Made by a program: the position numbers and the translations under genes
Shown here: positions 17,832 through 26,463 of the stretch, in pieces
How positions within the stretch are numbered: position 1 is the stretch's first letter
Layout: every line of letters begins with the position of its first letter
Notes under the pieces: model-generated
Told to the model about the DNA's origin: nothing
What the model saw: the letters and a program-made list of their open reading frames with translations, nothing else
The model's database searches: none
Assembly: GCA_016718405.1 (NCBI GenBank)
Contig: JADKDJ010000033.1
Coordinates: forward strand, 248,001-312,000
Length of the DNA: 64,000 nt
Reading direction: 5' to 3'
From: Candidatus Rhodoferax odensensis
GTDB lineage: Bacteria > Pseudomonadota > Gammaproteobacteria > Burkholderiales > Burkholderiaceae_C

Positions 17832-18520
17832 ATCAAAACCTGTCCATCGTTCACCTGGTGCTGCATGCCAGCTGGATCGTTCAAGTTGTCATGCTGATGC
17901 TGGTAGTGGTGTCGGTATCAAGCTGGGCAGCGATCTTTCGCAAGCTGTTTGCGCTGGGCCGGGTCAAAGCCCTCAACGACAAGTTCGAGCGCGAGTTCTG
18001 GTCGGGCACGAACATGAGCGAGCTGTTGGCCGCGGCCACCAAGAACGCCAAAGCCAGCGGCCCGATGGAGCGCATCTTTGCCAGTGGTATGCGCGAGTTT
18101 CAGAAGCTGCGCGAGCGCCGCATCATCGACAGCGCCACCCTGATGGACGGCGCGCGGCGGGCGATGCGTGCCAGCTTTCAGCGCGAAATGGACGTGGTGG
18201 AAAGCCACCTCTCCTTCTTGGCATCGGTCGGCTCGGTATCCCCGTATCTTGGCCTGTTCGGCACGGTGTGGGGCATCATGCACGCCTTCACCGGTTTGGG
18301 GGCGCTGCAGCAAGTGACCCTGGCCACTGTGGCGCCGGGCATCGCGGAGGCCCTGGTGGCGACCGCCATTGGCCTGTTTGCCGCGATTCCGGCCGTGGTG
18401 GCCTACAACCGCTTTGCGCGGGATATTGACCGGATCGCAAACCGTCTGGAGACCTTTATCGAGGAGTTCTCTAATATCTTGCAGCGCAACGTCGGTACCA
18501 CTGTGCCGGCGGGACATTGA
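17828..18520 (+). CDS. tolQ: Tol-Pal system protein TolQ
   Basis: A 230-residue inner-membrane proton-channel subunit of the MotA/TolQ/ExbB family. It has three membrane segments: about residues 15-37, and two in the C-terminal half around SVSPYLGLFGTVWGIMHAF and GLFAAIPAVVAYNRF. With TolR and TolA it drives outer-membrane constriction at division. It overlaps ybgC and is separated from tolR by an 89-base GC-rich spacer. Confidence 0.95.
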   Translation: MNQNLSIVHLVLHASWIVQVVMLMLVVVSVSSWAAIFRKLFALGRVKALNDKFEREFWSGTNMSELLAAATKNAKASGPMERIFASGMREFQKLRERRIIDSATLMDGARRAMRASFQREMDVVESHLSFLASVGSVSPYLGLFGTVWGIMHAFTGLGALQQVTLATVAPGIAEALVATAIGLFAAIPAVVAYNRFARDIDRIANRLETFIEEFSNILQRNVGTTVPAGH

Positions 18521-18530
18521 GGAAAGATGA

Positions 18531-18600
18531 TGTGCCCCCACGCTCACATTGGTTCGCTGCCCCCCAAGGGCGGCCACGCCCCCTTTGAGGCGGCTCGACA
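18531..18600 (+). repeat. GC-rich intergenic repeat-like element between tolQ and tolR
   Basis: The spacer contains TGCCCCCACGCTCAC, then TTCGCTGCCCCCCAAGG and GGCCACGCCCCCTTTGAGGC, whose G and C tracts can pair. It resembles short palindromic elements I remember as scattered between genes in Comamonadaceae genomes. Family membership is from memory, and this window holds no second clear copy. The tolR ribosome-binding site (AGGAGG) lies just beyond it. Confidence 0.4.
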
Positions 18601-18609
18601 GGAGGCGGC

Positions 18610-19029
18610 ATGCCCACACTGATCACCCGCGGGCGCGGACGGCGCACCATCAGCGAGATCAACATGGTTCCTTTCATCGATGTGATGCTGGTGTTGCTGA
18701 TCATCTTCATGGTCACCGCGCCGCTGATCACCCCCAGCATGATTGACCTGCCCAGTGTCGGCAAGGGCAAGAAGCAACCGGACCAGGTCATCCAGGTGGT
18801 GTTGGGCAAGAACGAGGCCCTTGAACTCCGGCTTGCGGGCAAGACGGTCGCCGTGACCCTCAAAGACCTGGCCAAGACGGTGACCGAAGCCCAGCGCGGC
18901 GTGGCCAACTCCGCCGTGGTCATCAGCGCCGACCGCAACGTCAAGTACGAGTCCGTCGTCAAGGTAATGGATACCTTACAGCGGGCTCAGGTGCAGCGCG
19001 TCGGACTGTCGGTCCAGTTGGAGCCCTGA
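18610..19029 (+). CDS. tolR: Tol-Pal system protein TolR
   Basis: A 139-residue ExbD/TolR-family protein with one N-terminal membrane helix carrying the proton-path Asp (NMVPFIDVMLVLLIIFMVTAPL) and a periplasmic domain. The start at 18610 has an AGGAGG site. tolA begins 7 bases after its stop. Confidence 0.95.
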   Translation: MPTLITRGRGRRTISEINMVPFIDVMLVLLIIFMVTAPLITPSMIDLPSVGKGKKQPDQVIQVVLGKNEALELRLAGKTVAVTLKDLAKTVTEAQRGVANSAVVISADRNVKYESVVKVMDTLQRAQVQRVGLSVQLEP

Positions 19030-19036
19030 TCGCCCC

Positions 19037-19885
19037 ATGAACGCCACCGCGGATCGGCTGGAATTTGCGCCCCCGCCCACGCCCGGCCTGGCGCGTGCCC
19101 TGCTGCTGGCGATCGCAGTCCACGCCCTGCTGATGGTGGCCTTGACGGCTGGCTTGAGCTGGCGGCGTGAGGCGGAACTGGTCAGCGCCGAGGCTGAGCT
19201 GTGGTCTGCCGTGCCAAGTGAGGCCGCACCCAAACTGCTCGAGCCACCGCCACTCCCTGCGCCACCGGTGCGGCGCGTGGAGTCACCAGCGGAGCCGAAA
19301 GTGGCGAACGCAGACATCGCGATCGAGCGCGAGAAGCAGCGCCAACTGCACGACAAGGAGCAACAACAGAAAAAGGCCCAGCTGGAACTGAACAAGAAGC
19401 GTGAGCAGGAGAAACGCGACAAGGAACGCAAGCTCGCCGAAGACCAGCGTCTTGCTGAGCAAGAATCCAAGCGCAAGGAAACCCTCGCCGCGCAGGAGCG
19501 CGCCAAGCGACTGGAGACCCAGCGGCAAGAAAACATCAAGCGACTGACAGGACTGGCCAATGCCAGTGGCACCAGCGGCGCCAGCGGTAGCGCCACGCAA
19601 TCGTCAGGCCCGTCGGCGAGTTATGGTGCCAAGCTGGAGGCGCGGATTCGGCCCAACATCGTGTTTGGCGACGACACCGCAGGCAACCCCCGCGCCGTGG
19701 TGCTGTTCAACGCCGCTCCGGACGGCACCATCGTCGGCAAGCCACGCCTCAAGACCCCAAGTGGCAACAAGGGCTGGGACGATGCCGTGCTGCGCGCCAT
19801 CGAAAAGACCGAGTCCATCCCGCGCGACATCGATGGCCGCGTGCCGGCGCTGGTCGAGATGGGCTTCACACCCAAGCGGCAGTAG
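19037..19885 (+). CDS. tolA: Tol-Pal cell envelope protein TolA
   Basis: A 282-residue protein with a cytoplasmic N-terminus, membrane helix (about residues 20-38), Pro-rich linker, long charged coiled coil rich in Lys/Glu/Gln (about 95-175), a Gly/Ser linker, and a C-terminal TonB/TolA-type domain (ARIRPNIVF ... GNPRAVVLFNAAPDGTIVG). It spans the periplasm and couples TolQR to Pal. It ends the plus-strand cluster; neither tolB nor pal follows, and the next gene is convergent. Confidence 0.92.
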   Translation: MNATADRLEFAPPPTPGLARALLLAIAVHALLMVALTAGLSWRREAELVSAEAELWSAVPSEAAPKLLEPPPLPAPPVRRVESPAEPKVANADIAIEREKQRQLHDKEQQQKKAQLELNKKREQEKRDKERKLAEDQRLAEQESKRKETLAAQERAKRLETQRQENIKRLTGLANASGTSGASGSATQSSGPSASYGAKLEARIRPNIVFGDDTAGNPRAVVLFNAAPDGTIVGKPRLKTPSGNKGWDDAVLRAIEKTESIPRDIDGRVPALVEMGFTPKRQ

Positions 19886-19901
19886 CGCCGACGGCTGCCC
19901 G

Positions 19902-20402
19902 CTACAACCATTTCTGCCAGAACTGCGCATGCCCCATGGCGGGGTCGAGCTGGTAGTTGGCAAAGCCCACGCGTTGGTACAGCCGGATGGCACCCGCATT
20001 GCCCTGCAGGACCTCCAGCGTCAGCTTGCACGCGCCGCGCTGGCGGGCAATCTCTTCGGCCAGCGCCAACATCCGCTCTCCGATGCGCTGGCCCCGATAA
20101 CCGCCCAGCACCACCACATCGTGAACGTTGACCAAGGGCAGGCAGGCAAAGGTGGAGAACCCCTCGATGCAATTGACCAAGCCCACCGCGGTCTGACCAT
20201 CCGGTCCACCAAAGGCCAACACCGAATAGGCGTGCGGTCGTGCCGCCAGTGCGGCGATCAGATTGGTCTTGGCAAAGTCGCTCAAGGCCTGTGCACCGCC
20301 CATCGGATCGCGCGCGTAGGCGTCGAGCAAACCAACAACCGCGTCGGCATGATCGCTGCGGCCATAGTCCGCCTGACAGACGCGAATCTCCGACGCTGTC
20401 AT
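19902..20402 (-). CDS. GNAT-family N-acetyltransferase
   Basis: A 166-residue GNAT fold. The acetyl-CoA-binding segment VVVLGGYRGQRIGERMLALAEE fits the R/Q-x-x-G-x-G/A motif and is followed by KLTLEVLQGNAGAIRLYQRVGF, the typical motif B. The substrate is unknown. The start overlaps the glmM stop by 4 bases (ATGA), so the two are translated from one message. Confidence 0.88.
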   Translation of the reverse strand: MTASEIRVCQADYGRSDHADAVVGLLDAYARDPMGGAQALSDFAKTNLIAALAARPHAYSVLAFGGPDGQTAVGLVNCIEGFSTFACLPLVNVHDVVVLGGYRGQRIGERMLALAEEIARQRGACKLTLEVLQGNAGAIRLYQRVGFANYQLDPAMGHAQFWQKWL

Positions 20403-21730
20403 GTTGCCAGGGCGTCGGCGATGCGCTGTGCGTAGGCTTGCGCCCGGGCGCCATCACGCGCTTCCACCATCACGCGCAACAGCGGCTCGGTGCCACTGGG
20501 ACGAATCAGCACGCGCCCGGTGTCGCCCAACTCTGCTTCGACCGTACGTGTCTCCTGAGCCAGCTGCACATTGGACTTCCAGTCCTGTCCGGCGCGCAAA
20601 CGCACGTTGATCAGAGTCTGCGGAAACAGGGTGATATCGGCCAGCAACTGCGCCAGCGTCTTGCCGCTGCGCTGCACGGCCTGCAGCACCTGCAGGGCGG
20701 AAATCAGGCCGTCACCCGTCGTGTGTTTGTCCAGCGCCAGCAAGTGACCGGAGCCCTCGCCACCCAGCAGCCACTTGTGCTTTTCCAGTTCTTCCAACAC
20801 GTAGCGATCCCCCACCTTGGCGCGCACGAAGTGCACGCCACGGGCCTTCAGCGCCACTTCCACCGCCATGTTGGTCATGAGCGTGCCCACCACGCCGGGG
20901 ACGTGTTCGTCGCGGCCAAGGCGGTCGTCGGCCATCAGATAAAGCAGCTCGTCACCGTTGTACAAGCGTCCTTGCGCGTCCACCAACTGCAAGCGGTCGG
21001 CATCACCATCAAGCGCCACGCCGAAGTCCGCTCGGTGGGCCTTGACTGCGGCCACCAGCGCTTCTGGATGGGTAGCACCGACTTCGTGGTTGATGTTCAG
21101 TCCATCCGGCGCGCAGCCAATGGCGACCACCTCGGCACCGAGTTCGTGAAAGACCTTGGGCGCGACCTGGTAGGCCGCCCCGTGGGCCGCGTCCACCACG
21201 ATCCGGATACCCTTGAGCGTGAGGTCGTTCGAAAATGTGCTCTTGCAGAATTCGATGTAGCGACCAGCCGCGTCATCCATGCGCCGTGCCTTGCCCAAAT
21301 TGACAGAGTCGGCCCAGACCGGGGGGCGCTGCAACTCGGCTTCAACGTCGATCTCCCATGCATCCGACAACTTGCTGCCCTGGGCACTGAAGAACTTGAT
21401 GCCGTTGTCCGGGAAGTCGTTGTGGCTGGCGCTGATCACCACGCCCAACGAGGCACGCTGTGCCCGCGTCAGATAGGCCACGCCGGGTGTCGGCAACGGA
21501 CCCAGCAGCACCACATCCACGCCCGCCGAATTGAAGCCGCTCTCAAGCGCGCTCTCCAGCATGTACCCCGAAATTCGGGTGTCCTTGCCAATCAGAACGG
21601 TGGGGCGTGTCTCGGTTTTTTTGAGCACTCGCCCAACAGCATGGGCCAGTCGCAAGACAAAGTCGGGCGTGATCGGATCAATGCCAACCGTGCCGCGAAT
21701 ACCATCGGTTCCAAAATACTTTCTGCTCAT
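20399..21730 (-). CDS. glmM: Phosphoglucosamine mutase
   Basis: 443 residues, the normal size. It converts glucosamine 6-phosphate to glucosamine 1-phosphate for UDP-GlcNAc. The active-site phosphoserine lies in VISASHNDFPDNGIKFF, the metal loop is DGDADR, and the phosphate-binding loop near the C-terminus is RPSGTEPLLRVMVE. The start MSRKYFGTDGIRG is canonical. It lies downstream of folP, a linkage known from many proteobacteria. Confidence 0.97.
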   Translation of the reverse strand: MSRKYFGTDGIRGTVGIDPITPDFVLRLAHAVGRVLKKTETRPTVLIGKDTRISGYMLESALESGFNSAGVDVVLLGPLPTPGVAYLTRAQRASLGVVISASHNDFPDNGIKFFSAQGSKLSDAWEIDVEAELQRPPVWADSVNLGKARRMDDAAGRYIEFCKSTFSNDLTLKGIRIVVDAAHGAAYQVAPKVFHELGAEVVAIGCAPDGLNINHEVGATHPEALVAAVKAHRADFGVALDGDADRLQLVDAQGRLYNGDELLYLMADDRLGRDEHVPGVVGTLMTNMAVEVALKARGVHFVRAKVGDRYVLEELEKHKWLLGGEGSGHLLALDKHTTGDGLISALQVLQAVQRSGKTLAQLLADITLFPQTLINVRLRAGQDWKSNVQLAQETRTVEAELGDTGRVLIRPSGTEPLLRVMVEARDGARAQAYAQRIADALAT

Positions 21731-21783
21731 CGTGCGTACCTCGTCCCTGCGTTGAATCTCGAATCCGCCTTCATGGCGGCGGC

Positions 21784-22647
21784 CTATCTTATCGCCGCAA
21801 GCACTTGCAGCGCTTGCACCGTCTGTGCCACATCGTGCACGCGCACAATGCTGGCGCCGCGCTCCACCGCCAGCATTGCCGCCACGACGCTGGGAACCAT
21901 TCGCTGCGTGGCATCCAGTGCCGCCACCGACTCAAGCGAGGTGCCGCAGACCGCTGCGAGCGACGACTTGCGGGACCATCCAACCAGCACCGGGCAGCCC
22001 AACTCCAGCAAGTCACGCTGACGCGACAACAGGGCAAAGTTCTGCGCCACGGTTTTACCAAAACCAATGCCAGGGTCAATCACCATGCGGTCTGCAGCGA
22101 CACCAAGTCGGCCCAACGCCTGCACCTGTCGTTCAAAGAACTGCTGCACCTGTGCCACCACATCGCCCGCCATCGGTGCCAACTGCATGGTTCGTGGCTC
22201 GCCATGCATGTGCATCAGGCACACGCCGCAATTGGGATGACTGGCGATGACCTGCATTGCATCGACAGAATCGTCAACGCCGGGCTGGCGCAGGGCCCAG
22301 ATGTCGTTGATGATGTCCGCACCCAGGTCGAGCGCCGCGCGCATGACCTGCGGCTTGTAGGTATCCACCGACAGTGGAACGCCGAGCTTGACCGCTTCAC
22401 GCACCAGTGGGAGGACGCGCGCCAGCTCCTCCTCCAATGACACTGGCAAGGAACCTGGTCGCGACGACTCACCGCCAAGGTCCAGAATGTCGGCGCCCTC
22501 GGAGATCAAACGCTCGCAGTGGGCCAGTGCAGCCGCCGTGCTCGGGTAGCGCCCACCGTCCGAGAATGAGTCGGGCGTGACATTGACAATACCCATCACT
22601 TTGGGCTTGGACAAGTCAATCAGGAAACGGCTTGTTTGCCAGGCCAC
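21784..22647 (-). CDS. folP: Dihydropteroate synthase
   Basis: A 287-residue TIM-barrel enzyme condensing p-aminobenzoate with dihydropterin pyrophosphate in folate synthesis; it is the target of sulfonamides. Signatures: GIVNVTPDSFSDGG, the pterin site GVPLSVDTYKP, and the C-terminal RVHDVAQT. The start is GTG at 22647. It follows the ftsH terminator and so is probably served by read-through or by a promoter in the 113-base gap. Confidence 0.97.
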   Translation of the reverse strand: MAWQTSRFLIDLSKPKVMGIVNVTPDSFSDGGRYPSTAAALAHCERLISEGADILDLGGESSRPGSLPVSLEEELARVLPLVREAVKLGVPLSVDTYKPQVMRAALDLGADIINDIWALRQPGVDDSVDAMQVIASHPNCGVCLMHMHGEPRTMQLAPMAGDVVAQVQQFFERQVQALGRLGVAADRMVIDPGIGFGKTVAQNFALLSRQRDLLELGCPVLVGWSRKSSLAAVCGTSLESVAALDATQRMVPSVVAAMLAVERGASIVRVHDVAQTVQALQVLAAIR

Positions 22648-22712
22648 TAAACACCCCGCATCGTTAGCATGGCGCGATTGTCACCCTTGATACGGGAACT
22701 TTGGCCGGGCAC

Positions 22713-22738
22713 AAAAGAAACGGGGCAAGAAGCCCCGC
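22713..22738 (-). terminator. Rho-independent terminator after ftsH
   Basis: On the minus strand GCGGGGC-TTCTT-GCCCCG forms a strong stem followed by TTTCTTTT, 23 bases after the ftsH stop. folP lies beyond it in the same direction, so this probably reduces rather than abolishes downstream expression. Confidence 0.8.
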
Positions 22739-22760
22739 TTTGTGTGGAAAAGTTGACCCT

Positions 22761-24680
22761 TCAAGCCGCGGTGGGCGCAGGATCAGGTTTGACCGCCGTC
22801 GCCCCGCCACCGCCGCTGTCACCGCCGGAAGAACTGGACACCTGTTGCCAGTCCTTGGGGGCGCGCGGCTCCTTGCCGGCCATGATGTCATCCAACTGAT
22901 CGCTGTCGATCGTTTCCCACTCCAGCAGCGCTTTGGCCATGGCGTGCATCTTGTCCTGATTGTCTTCAATCAGCCTGCGGGCCAGTGTGTACTGTTGGTC
23001 GATGATGCGGCGCACTTCTGCATCGACCTTTTGCATGGTCTGCTCACTCATGTTGGTGGTCTTGGTGACCGAGCGTCCCAAGAACACCTCACCCTCGTTC
23101 TCAGCGTAGACCATCGGGCCCAACGCGTCGGTCATGCCGTAACGGGTAACCATATCGCGCGCGATATGGGTAGCACGTTCAAAGTCGTTGGAGGCGCCGG
23201 TGGTCATTTGCTTCATGAACACCTCTTCGGCGATGCGTCCACCAAACAACATGCTGATCTGGTTGAGCATGTATTCGCTGTCATAGCTATAGCGGTCCTG
23301 AGCCGGCAGGCTCATCGTGACGCCCAATGCGCGGCCTCGCGGGATGATGGTCACTTTGTGAACCGGATCGCACTTGGGCAGCAGTTTCCCAATCAGCGCG
23401 TGCCCCGACTCATGGTAGGCGGTGTTGCGGCGCTCTTCTTCCGGCATGACCATGCTCTTGCGCTCGGGGCCCATCAAAATCTTGTCCTTGGCCTTCTCGA
23501 AGTCCTGCATCTCCACCGTGCGCGCATTGCGGCGCGCGGCCATCAGGGCGGCCTCGTTACACAGGTTAGCCAAATCGGCGCCCGACATGCCGGGCGTTCC
23601 GCGGGCAATCACGCCCGCGTTCACGTCCTGCCCCAAGGGCACCTTGCGCATGTGTACGTTCAAAATCTGCTCGCGGCCCCGAATGTCAGGCAAGGTGACG
23701 TAGACCTGCCGGTCAAATCGGCCCGGCCGCAACAAGGCCGCGTCCAGAATGTCCGGGCGGTTGGTGGCGGCCACCACGATCACGCCGAGGTTGGTCTCGA
23801 AACCGTCCATCTCGACCAGCATCTGGTTGAGGGTCTGCTCGCGCTCGTCATTGCCGCCGCCCAGGCCGGCGCCACGCTGTCGGCCCACGGCGTCAATTTC
23901 GTCGATGAAGATGATGCAGGGCGCGTTCTTCTTGGCGTTGTCAAACATGTCGCGCACCCGCGCGGCACCGACGCCGACAAACATCTCAACAAAATCCGAG
24001 CCGGAAATACTGAAGAAAGGCACCTTGGCCTCACCGGCAATACCCTTGGCCAGCAAGGTCTTGCCGGTACCGGGCGGGCCGACCAGCAGCAAGCCGCGGG
24101 GAATACGTCCGCCGAGTTTCTGGAACTTCTGTGGGTCCTTCAGGAAGTCGACCACTTCCTTGACCTCTTCCTTGGCTTCGTCGCAGCCCGCCACATCCGC
24201 AAACGTAACTTGATTGGTGTTCTCGTCCAGCATGCGCGCCTTGCTCTTGCCGAAGCTGAAAGCGCCGCCTTTGCCGCCACCTTGCATCTGGCGCATGAAG
24301 TAGACCCACACGCCGATCAATAGCAGCATTGGTCCCCAACTGACCAGCAAGGTCATGAGCAAGGACCCCTCTTCGCGCGGCTTGACGTCGAACTTGACAC
24401 CATTGGCGATCAGATCACCAACGAGGCCGCGATCAAGATAGGTTGCAGTGGTGCGCACCTTGCGATCGTCCGTCGTGATGGCCACGATTTCGGTGCCACC
24501 TTGGCCCTCCTGAATGATGGCGCTCTTGATACGCTTGCCGCGTACTTCTTCCAGAAAGTCGGAGTAGCCCAGGCTACCCGCGCCCGCCACGCCACGCGTG
24601 TCGAACTGCTTGAAGACCGTGAACAGCACGAGGGCAATCACCAGCCAGACAGCAACTTTCGAGAACCATTGATTATTCAA
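22761..24680 (-). CDS. ftsH: ATP-dependent zinc metalloprotease FtsH
   Basis: 639 residues counted from the TTG at 24680, giving the normal start MNNQWFSKVAVWLVIALVLF; the frame is open 23 codons further without homology. Two N-terminal membrane helices flank a small periplasmic domain. The AAA+ module has Walker A GPPGTGKT and Walker B IIFIDEIDAVG; the zinc site is HESGH. FtsH degrades membrane proteins, LpxC and sigma32. The C-terminus ends in a Gly/Ser/Pro-rich tail. rlmE lies upstream, as in many proteobacteria. Confidence 0.96.
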   Translation of the reverse strand: MNNQWFSKVAVWLVIALVLFTVFKQFDTRGVAGAGSLGYSDFLEEVRGKRIKSAIIQEGQGGTEIVAITTDDRKVRTTATYLDRGLVGDLIANGVKFDVKPREEGSLLMTLLVSWGPMLLLIGVWVYFMRQMQGGGKGGAFSFGKSKARMLDENTNQVTFADVAGCDEAKEEVKEVVDFLKDPQKFQKLGGRIPRGLLLVGPPGTGKTLLAKGIAGEAKVPFFSISGSDFVEMFVGVGAARVRDMFDNAKKNAPCIIFIDEIDAVGRQRGAGLGGGNDEREQTLNQMLVEMDGFETNLGVIVVAATNRPDILDAALLRPGRFDRQVYVTLPDIRGREQILNVHMRKVPLGQDVNAGVIARGTPGMSGADLANLCNEAALMAARRNARTVEMQDFEKAKDKILMGPERKSMVMPEEERRNTAYHESGHALIGKLLPKCDPVHKVTIIPRGRALGVTMSLPAQDRYSYDSEYMLNQISMLFGGRIAEEVFMKQMTTGASNDFERATHIARDMVTRYGMTDALGPMVYAENEGEVFLGRSVTKTTNMSEQTMQKVDAEVRRIIDQQYTLARRLIEDNQDKMHAMAKALLEWETIDSDQLDDIMAGKEPRAPKDWQQVSSSSGGDSGGGGATAVKPDPAPTAA

Positions 24681-24810
24681 ACGAGGCTCCAGTACGGGCG
24701 CAAAGTATGACGAACAAGACGCAATTGGAGCCCATTTTAGGCGTTTCAAGCCCGCTCACAGCATCAAGCTTGATATTCATCCACGCACCAGGCATGGAAT
24801 TGGACCCTTT

Positions 24811-25482
24811 TCAGCGTGCTTTGAGGCCGACACCGATCAGAAAGGTCTCCGAAGACTTGTCGCGAGAGGCCTTCGGTTTGATCGGCTTGACAAGCTTGAA
24901 GGCGCTTTTGAACAATCTGACCAGTTGATCGTAGCCCGCGCCGTGGAACACTTTGGCCACCAGCGTGCCGTGGGGTTGCATGCGCTGCTGGGCAAATCCG
25001 ATCGCCAGTTCAATCAGTTGCTCCACCCGCGCCGCATCTGCCGACGCAATCCCCGACAGGTTGGGCGCCATGTCGGACACCACCACGTCGGCCAATCGCC
25101 CCCCCATGGCATTGACCAACTGCTGCAACACCTCGGGCTCGCGAAAATCGCCCTGTAAAAAGGTGACCCCTTGCACCGGCTCCATGGGCAACAGGTCGAC
25201 GGCGATGACGCCGCCGTCCTCGGCCAGGTTTGCCTCATGCATGCCAAGGGCCTTTGGCAGCAAACGCCGGCGCAAGTATTGGCTCCACGCGCCGGGGGCC
25301 GAACCCAGGTCCACCACCAGTTGTCCGGGCTTGATCAGCCCCAGCGCCTCATCAATCTCCTGCAGCTTGTAAGCGGCGCGCGCACGGTAGCCGTCGCGCT
25401 GTGCCTGCTTGACGTAGGGATCGTTGACGTGATCGTTGATCCACGCCCGGTTGACTTTGCTGCTCTTGGTCTTGATTTTCAT
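24811..25482 (-). CDS. rlmE: 23S rRNA (uridine-2'-O)-methyltransferase RlmE
   Basis: A 223-residue FtsJ-family SAM methyltransferase acting on U2552 of 23S rRNA. It has the SAM site VVDLGSAPGAWSQYL and the K-D-K-E catalytic set, visible as the Lys in AYKLQEID, Asp in VSDMAPNLSG, Lys in VAKVFHG and the Glu near SRDKSSETFLIG. The start MKIKTKSSKVNRAW at 25482 is preferred over the open extension to 25512. It is divergent from yhbY with only 28 bases between starts. Confidence 0.96.
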   Translation of the reverse strand: MKIKTKSSKVNRAWINDHVNDPYVKQAQRDGYRARAAYKLQEIDEALGLIKPGQLVVDLGSAPGAWSQYLRRRLLPKALGMHEANLAEDGGVIAVDLLPMEPVQGVTFLQGDFREPEVLQQLVNAMGGRLADVVVSDMAPNLSGIASADAARVEQLIELAIGFAQQRMQPHGTLVAKVFHGAGYDQLVRLFKSAFKLVKPIKPKASRDKSSETFLIGVGLKAR

Positions 25483-25498
25483 TCTGGTCTCACTCACG

Positions 25499-25504
25499 GA
25501 TAAT
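25499..25504 (+). promoter_or_regulatory. Candidate -10 element for yhbY, close to its start codon
   Basis: GATAAT ends 6 bases before the yhbY ATG, with TTTTCA 17 bases further upstream as a poor -35 inside rlmE. If used, transcription would begin at or next to the ATG, giving a leaderless message. No Shine-Dalgarno sequence precedes this ATG. Confidence 0.35.
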
Positions 25505-25510
25505 AGCGGC

Positions 25511-25984
25511 ATGCCCCAAATACAACTGACCCCGGCTCAACGCAAGGAACACCGCGCGCTAGCGCACCACCTAGACCCTGTGGTGATGATCGGCAATGAC
25601 GGACTGAGCGCTTCCGTCACCAAGGAAGCAGACGCCGCACTCAGCGCACATGGACTGATCAAGATCCGCGTGTTTTCCGATGATCGCAGCGCCCGCGAAA
25701 CCATCTTTCAGACCCTGTGCGACAGTCTGAACGCGGCACCGATCCAGCACATAGGCAAGTTGCTGGTGTTGTGGCGTCCAAAGGCCCAGAAGGAACGCCC
25801 CGAGGACGCAGACCGCATGCCTGGCCCGCGTGATGTCAAAGTTCTGAAGTACAGCAAGCGCGGTGGCCAACGCCCCGAAGTCAAGACCCTGCGTGTACTG
25901 GGCAACCAGCGGCTTACCGCTGGCGGCACCATCAAACGCGCCAAACCCAAGCAAACCAGCGTCAAGAAGCGCGCTCAGACCTGA
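25511..25984 (+). CDS. yhbY: YhbY/CRM-domain ribosome assembly RNA-binding protein
   Basis: 157 residues. The N-terminal ~95 residues are a CRS1-YhbY domain (LTPAQRKEHRALAHHLDPVVMIGNDGLS ... HGLIKIRVF ... IGKLLVLWRP), associated with pre-50S subunits. The C-terminal ~60 residues are a basic, low-complexity extension absent from the ~97-residue E. coli protein. Its 3' end overlaps the convergent DUF4149 gene by 23 bases. Confidence 0.92.
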   Translation: MPQIQLTPAQRKEHRALAHHLDPVVMIGNDGLSASVTKEADAALSAHGLIKIRVFSDDRSARETIFQTLCDSLNAAPIQHIGKLLVLWRPKAQKERPEDADRMPGPRDVKVLKYSKRGGQRPEVKTLRVLGNQRLTAGGTIKRAKPKQTSVKKRAQT

Positions 25985-26444
25985 GCGCCGTTATCCACAG
26001 AACCGCCGCCGCGCAGCACCACTGCAGCGCATACAGCGACACGCCAATCCCGTGCCAGAGCTTGAGGTTCTCGCGCGTCAGAATTCGCGGCGAGACGCCG
26101 AACTCGACCAGCAGACCAAGCAGCAACCCAAGCACTATAAAAAGCATGGCAGACGGAGCTTTGCCAATAAGGCTTGGGGCCGTATCGAATCGTAGACCCC
26201 AGAGCAACAGCAGCGCGCATGCGTTGGAAACCCAGGTTTGCGCGGTGAACAGCTTGGCAGCCAGGTTGCCCGCCATGGCCGGCGTGGGCAGATGGACAAA
26301 CAGCAGCGGCGCGATCACGAAGCACACCGTGGTGAGACTGCCCCACCACAACGCTGCGGCAAAGAGCCGCACGGCCCGTGTCAGGGTTGGCTTCAGCGTC
26401 GCGTGCGGCAGCGCAGCGGGCGGATTCATGGGCTGACCGGACAC
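25962..26444 (-). CDS. DUF4149 domain-containing membrane protein
   Basis: A 160-residue (or 155 from MNPPAA) integral membrane protein with four hydrophobic helices: LFAAALWWGSLTTVCFVIAP, a second around VSNACALLLLWGL, a third at AMLFIVLGLLLGLLV, and a last near SLYALQWCCAAAVLWIT. It resembles DUF4149 proteins, often found near greA and yhbY in betaproteobacteria. Function unknown. It lies 19 bases after greA, probably in the same transcript. Confidence 0.8.
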   Translation of the reverse strand: MSGQPMNPPAALPHATLKPTLTRAVRLFAAALWWGSLTTVCFVIAPLLFVHLPTPAMAGNLAAKLFTAQTWVSNACALLLLWGLRFDTAPSLIGKAPSAMLFIVLGLLLGLLVEFGVSPRILTRENLKLWHGIGVSLYALQWCCAAAVLWITALRSERAS

Positions 26445-26463
26445 GGTTTGGCCGTCATGGGCG

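Noticed and set aside
20240..24323. Long plus-strand open frames across glmM and ftsH (593 and 540 codons)
   Set aside because: They are mirror frames of highly conserved minus-strand genes with biased codon use; no start signals or recognisable domains.
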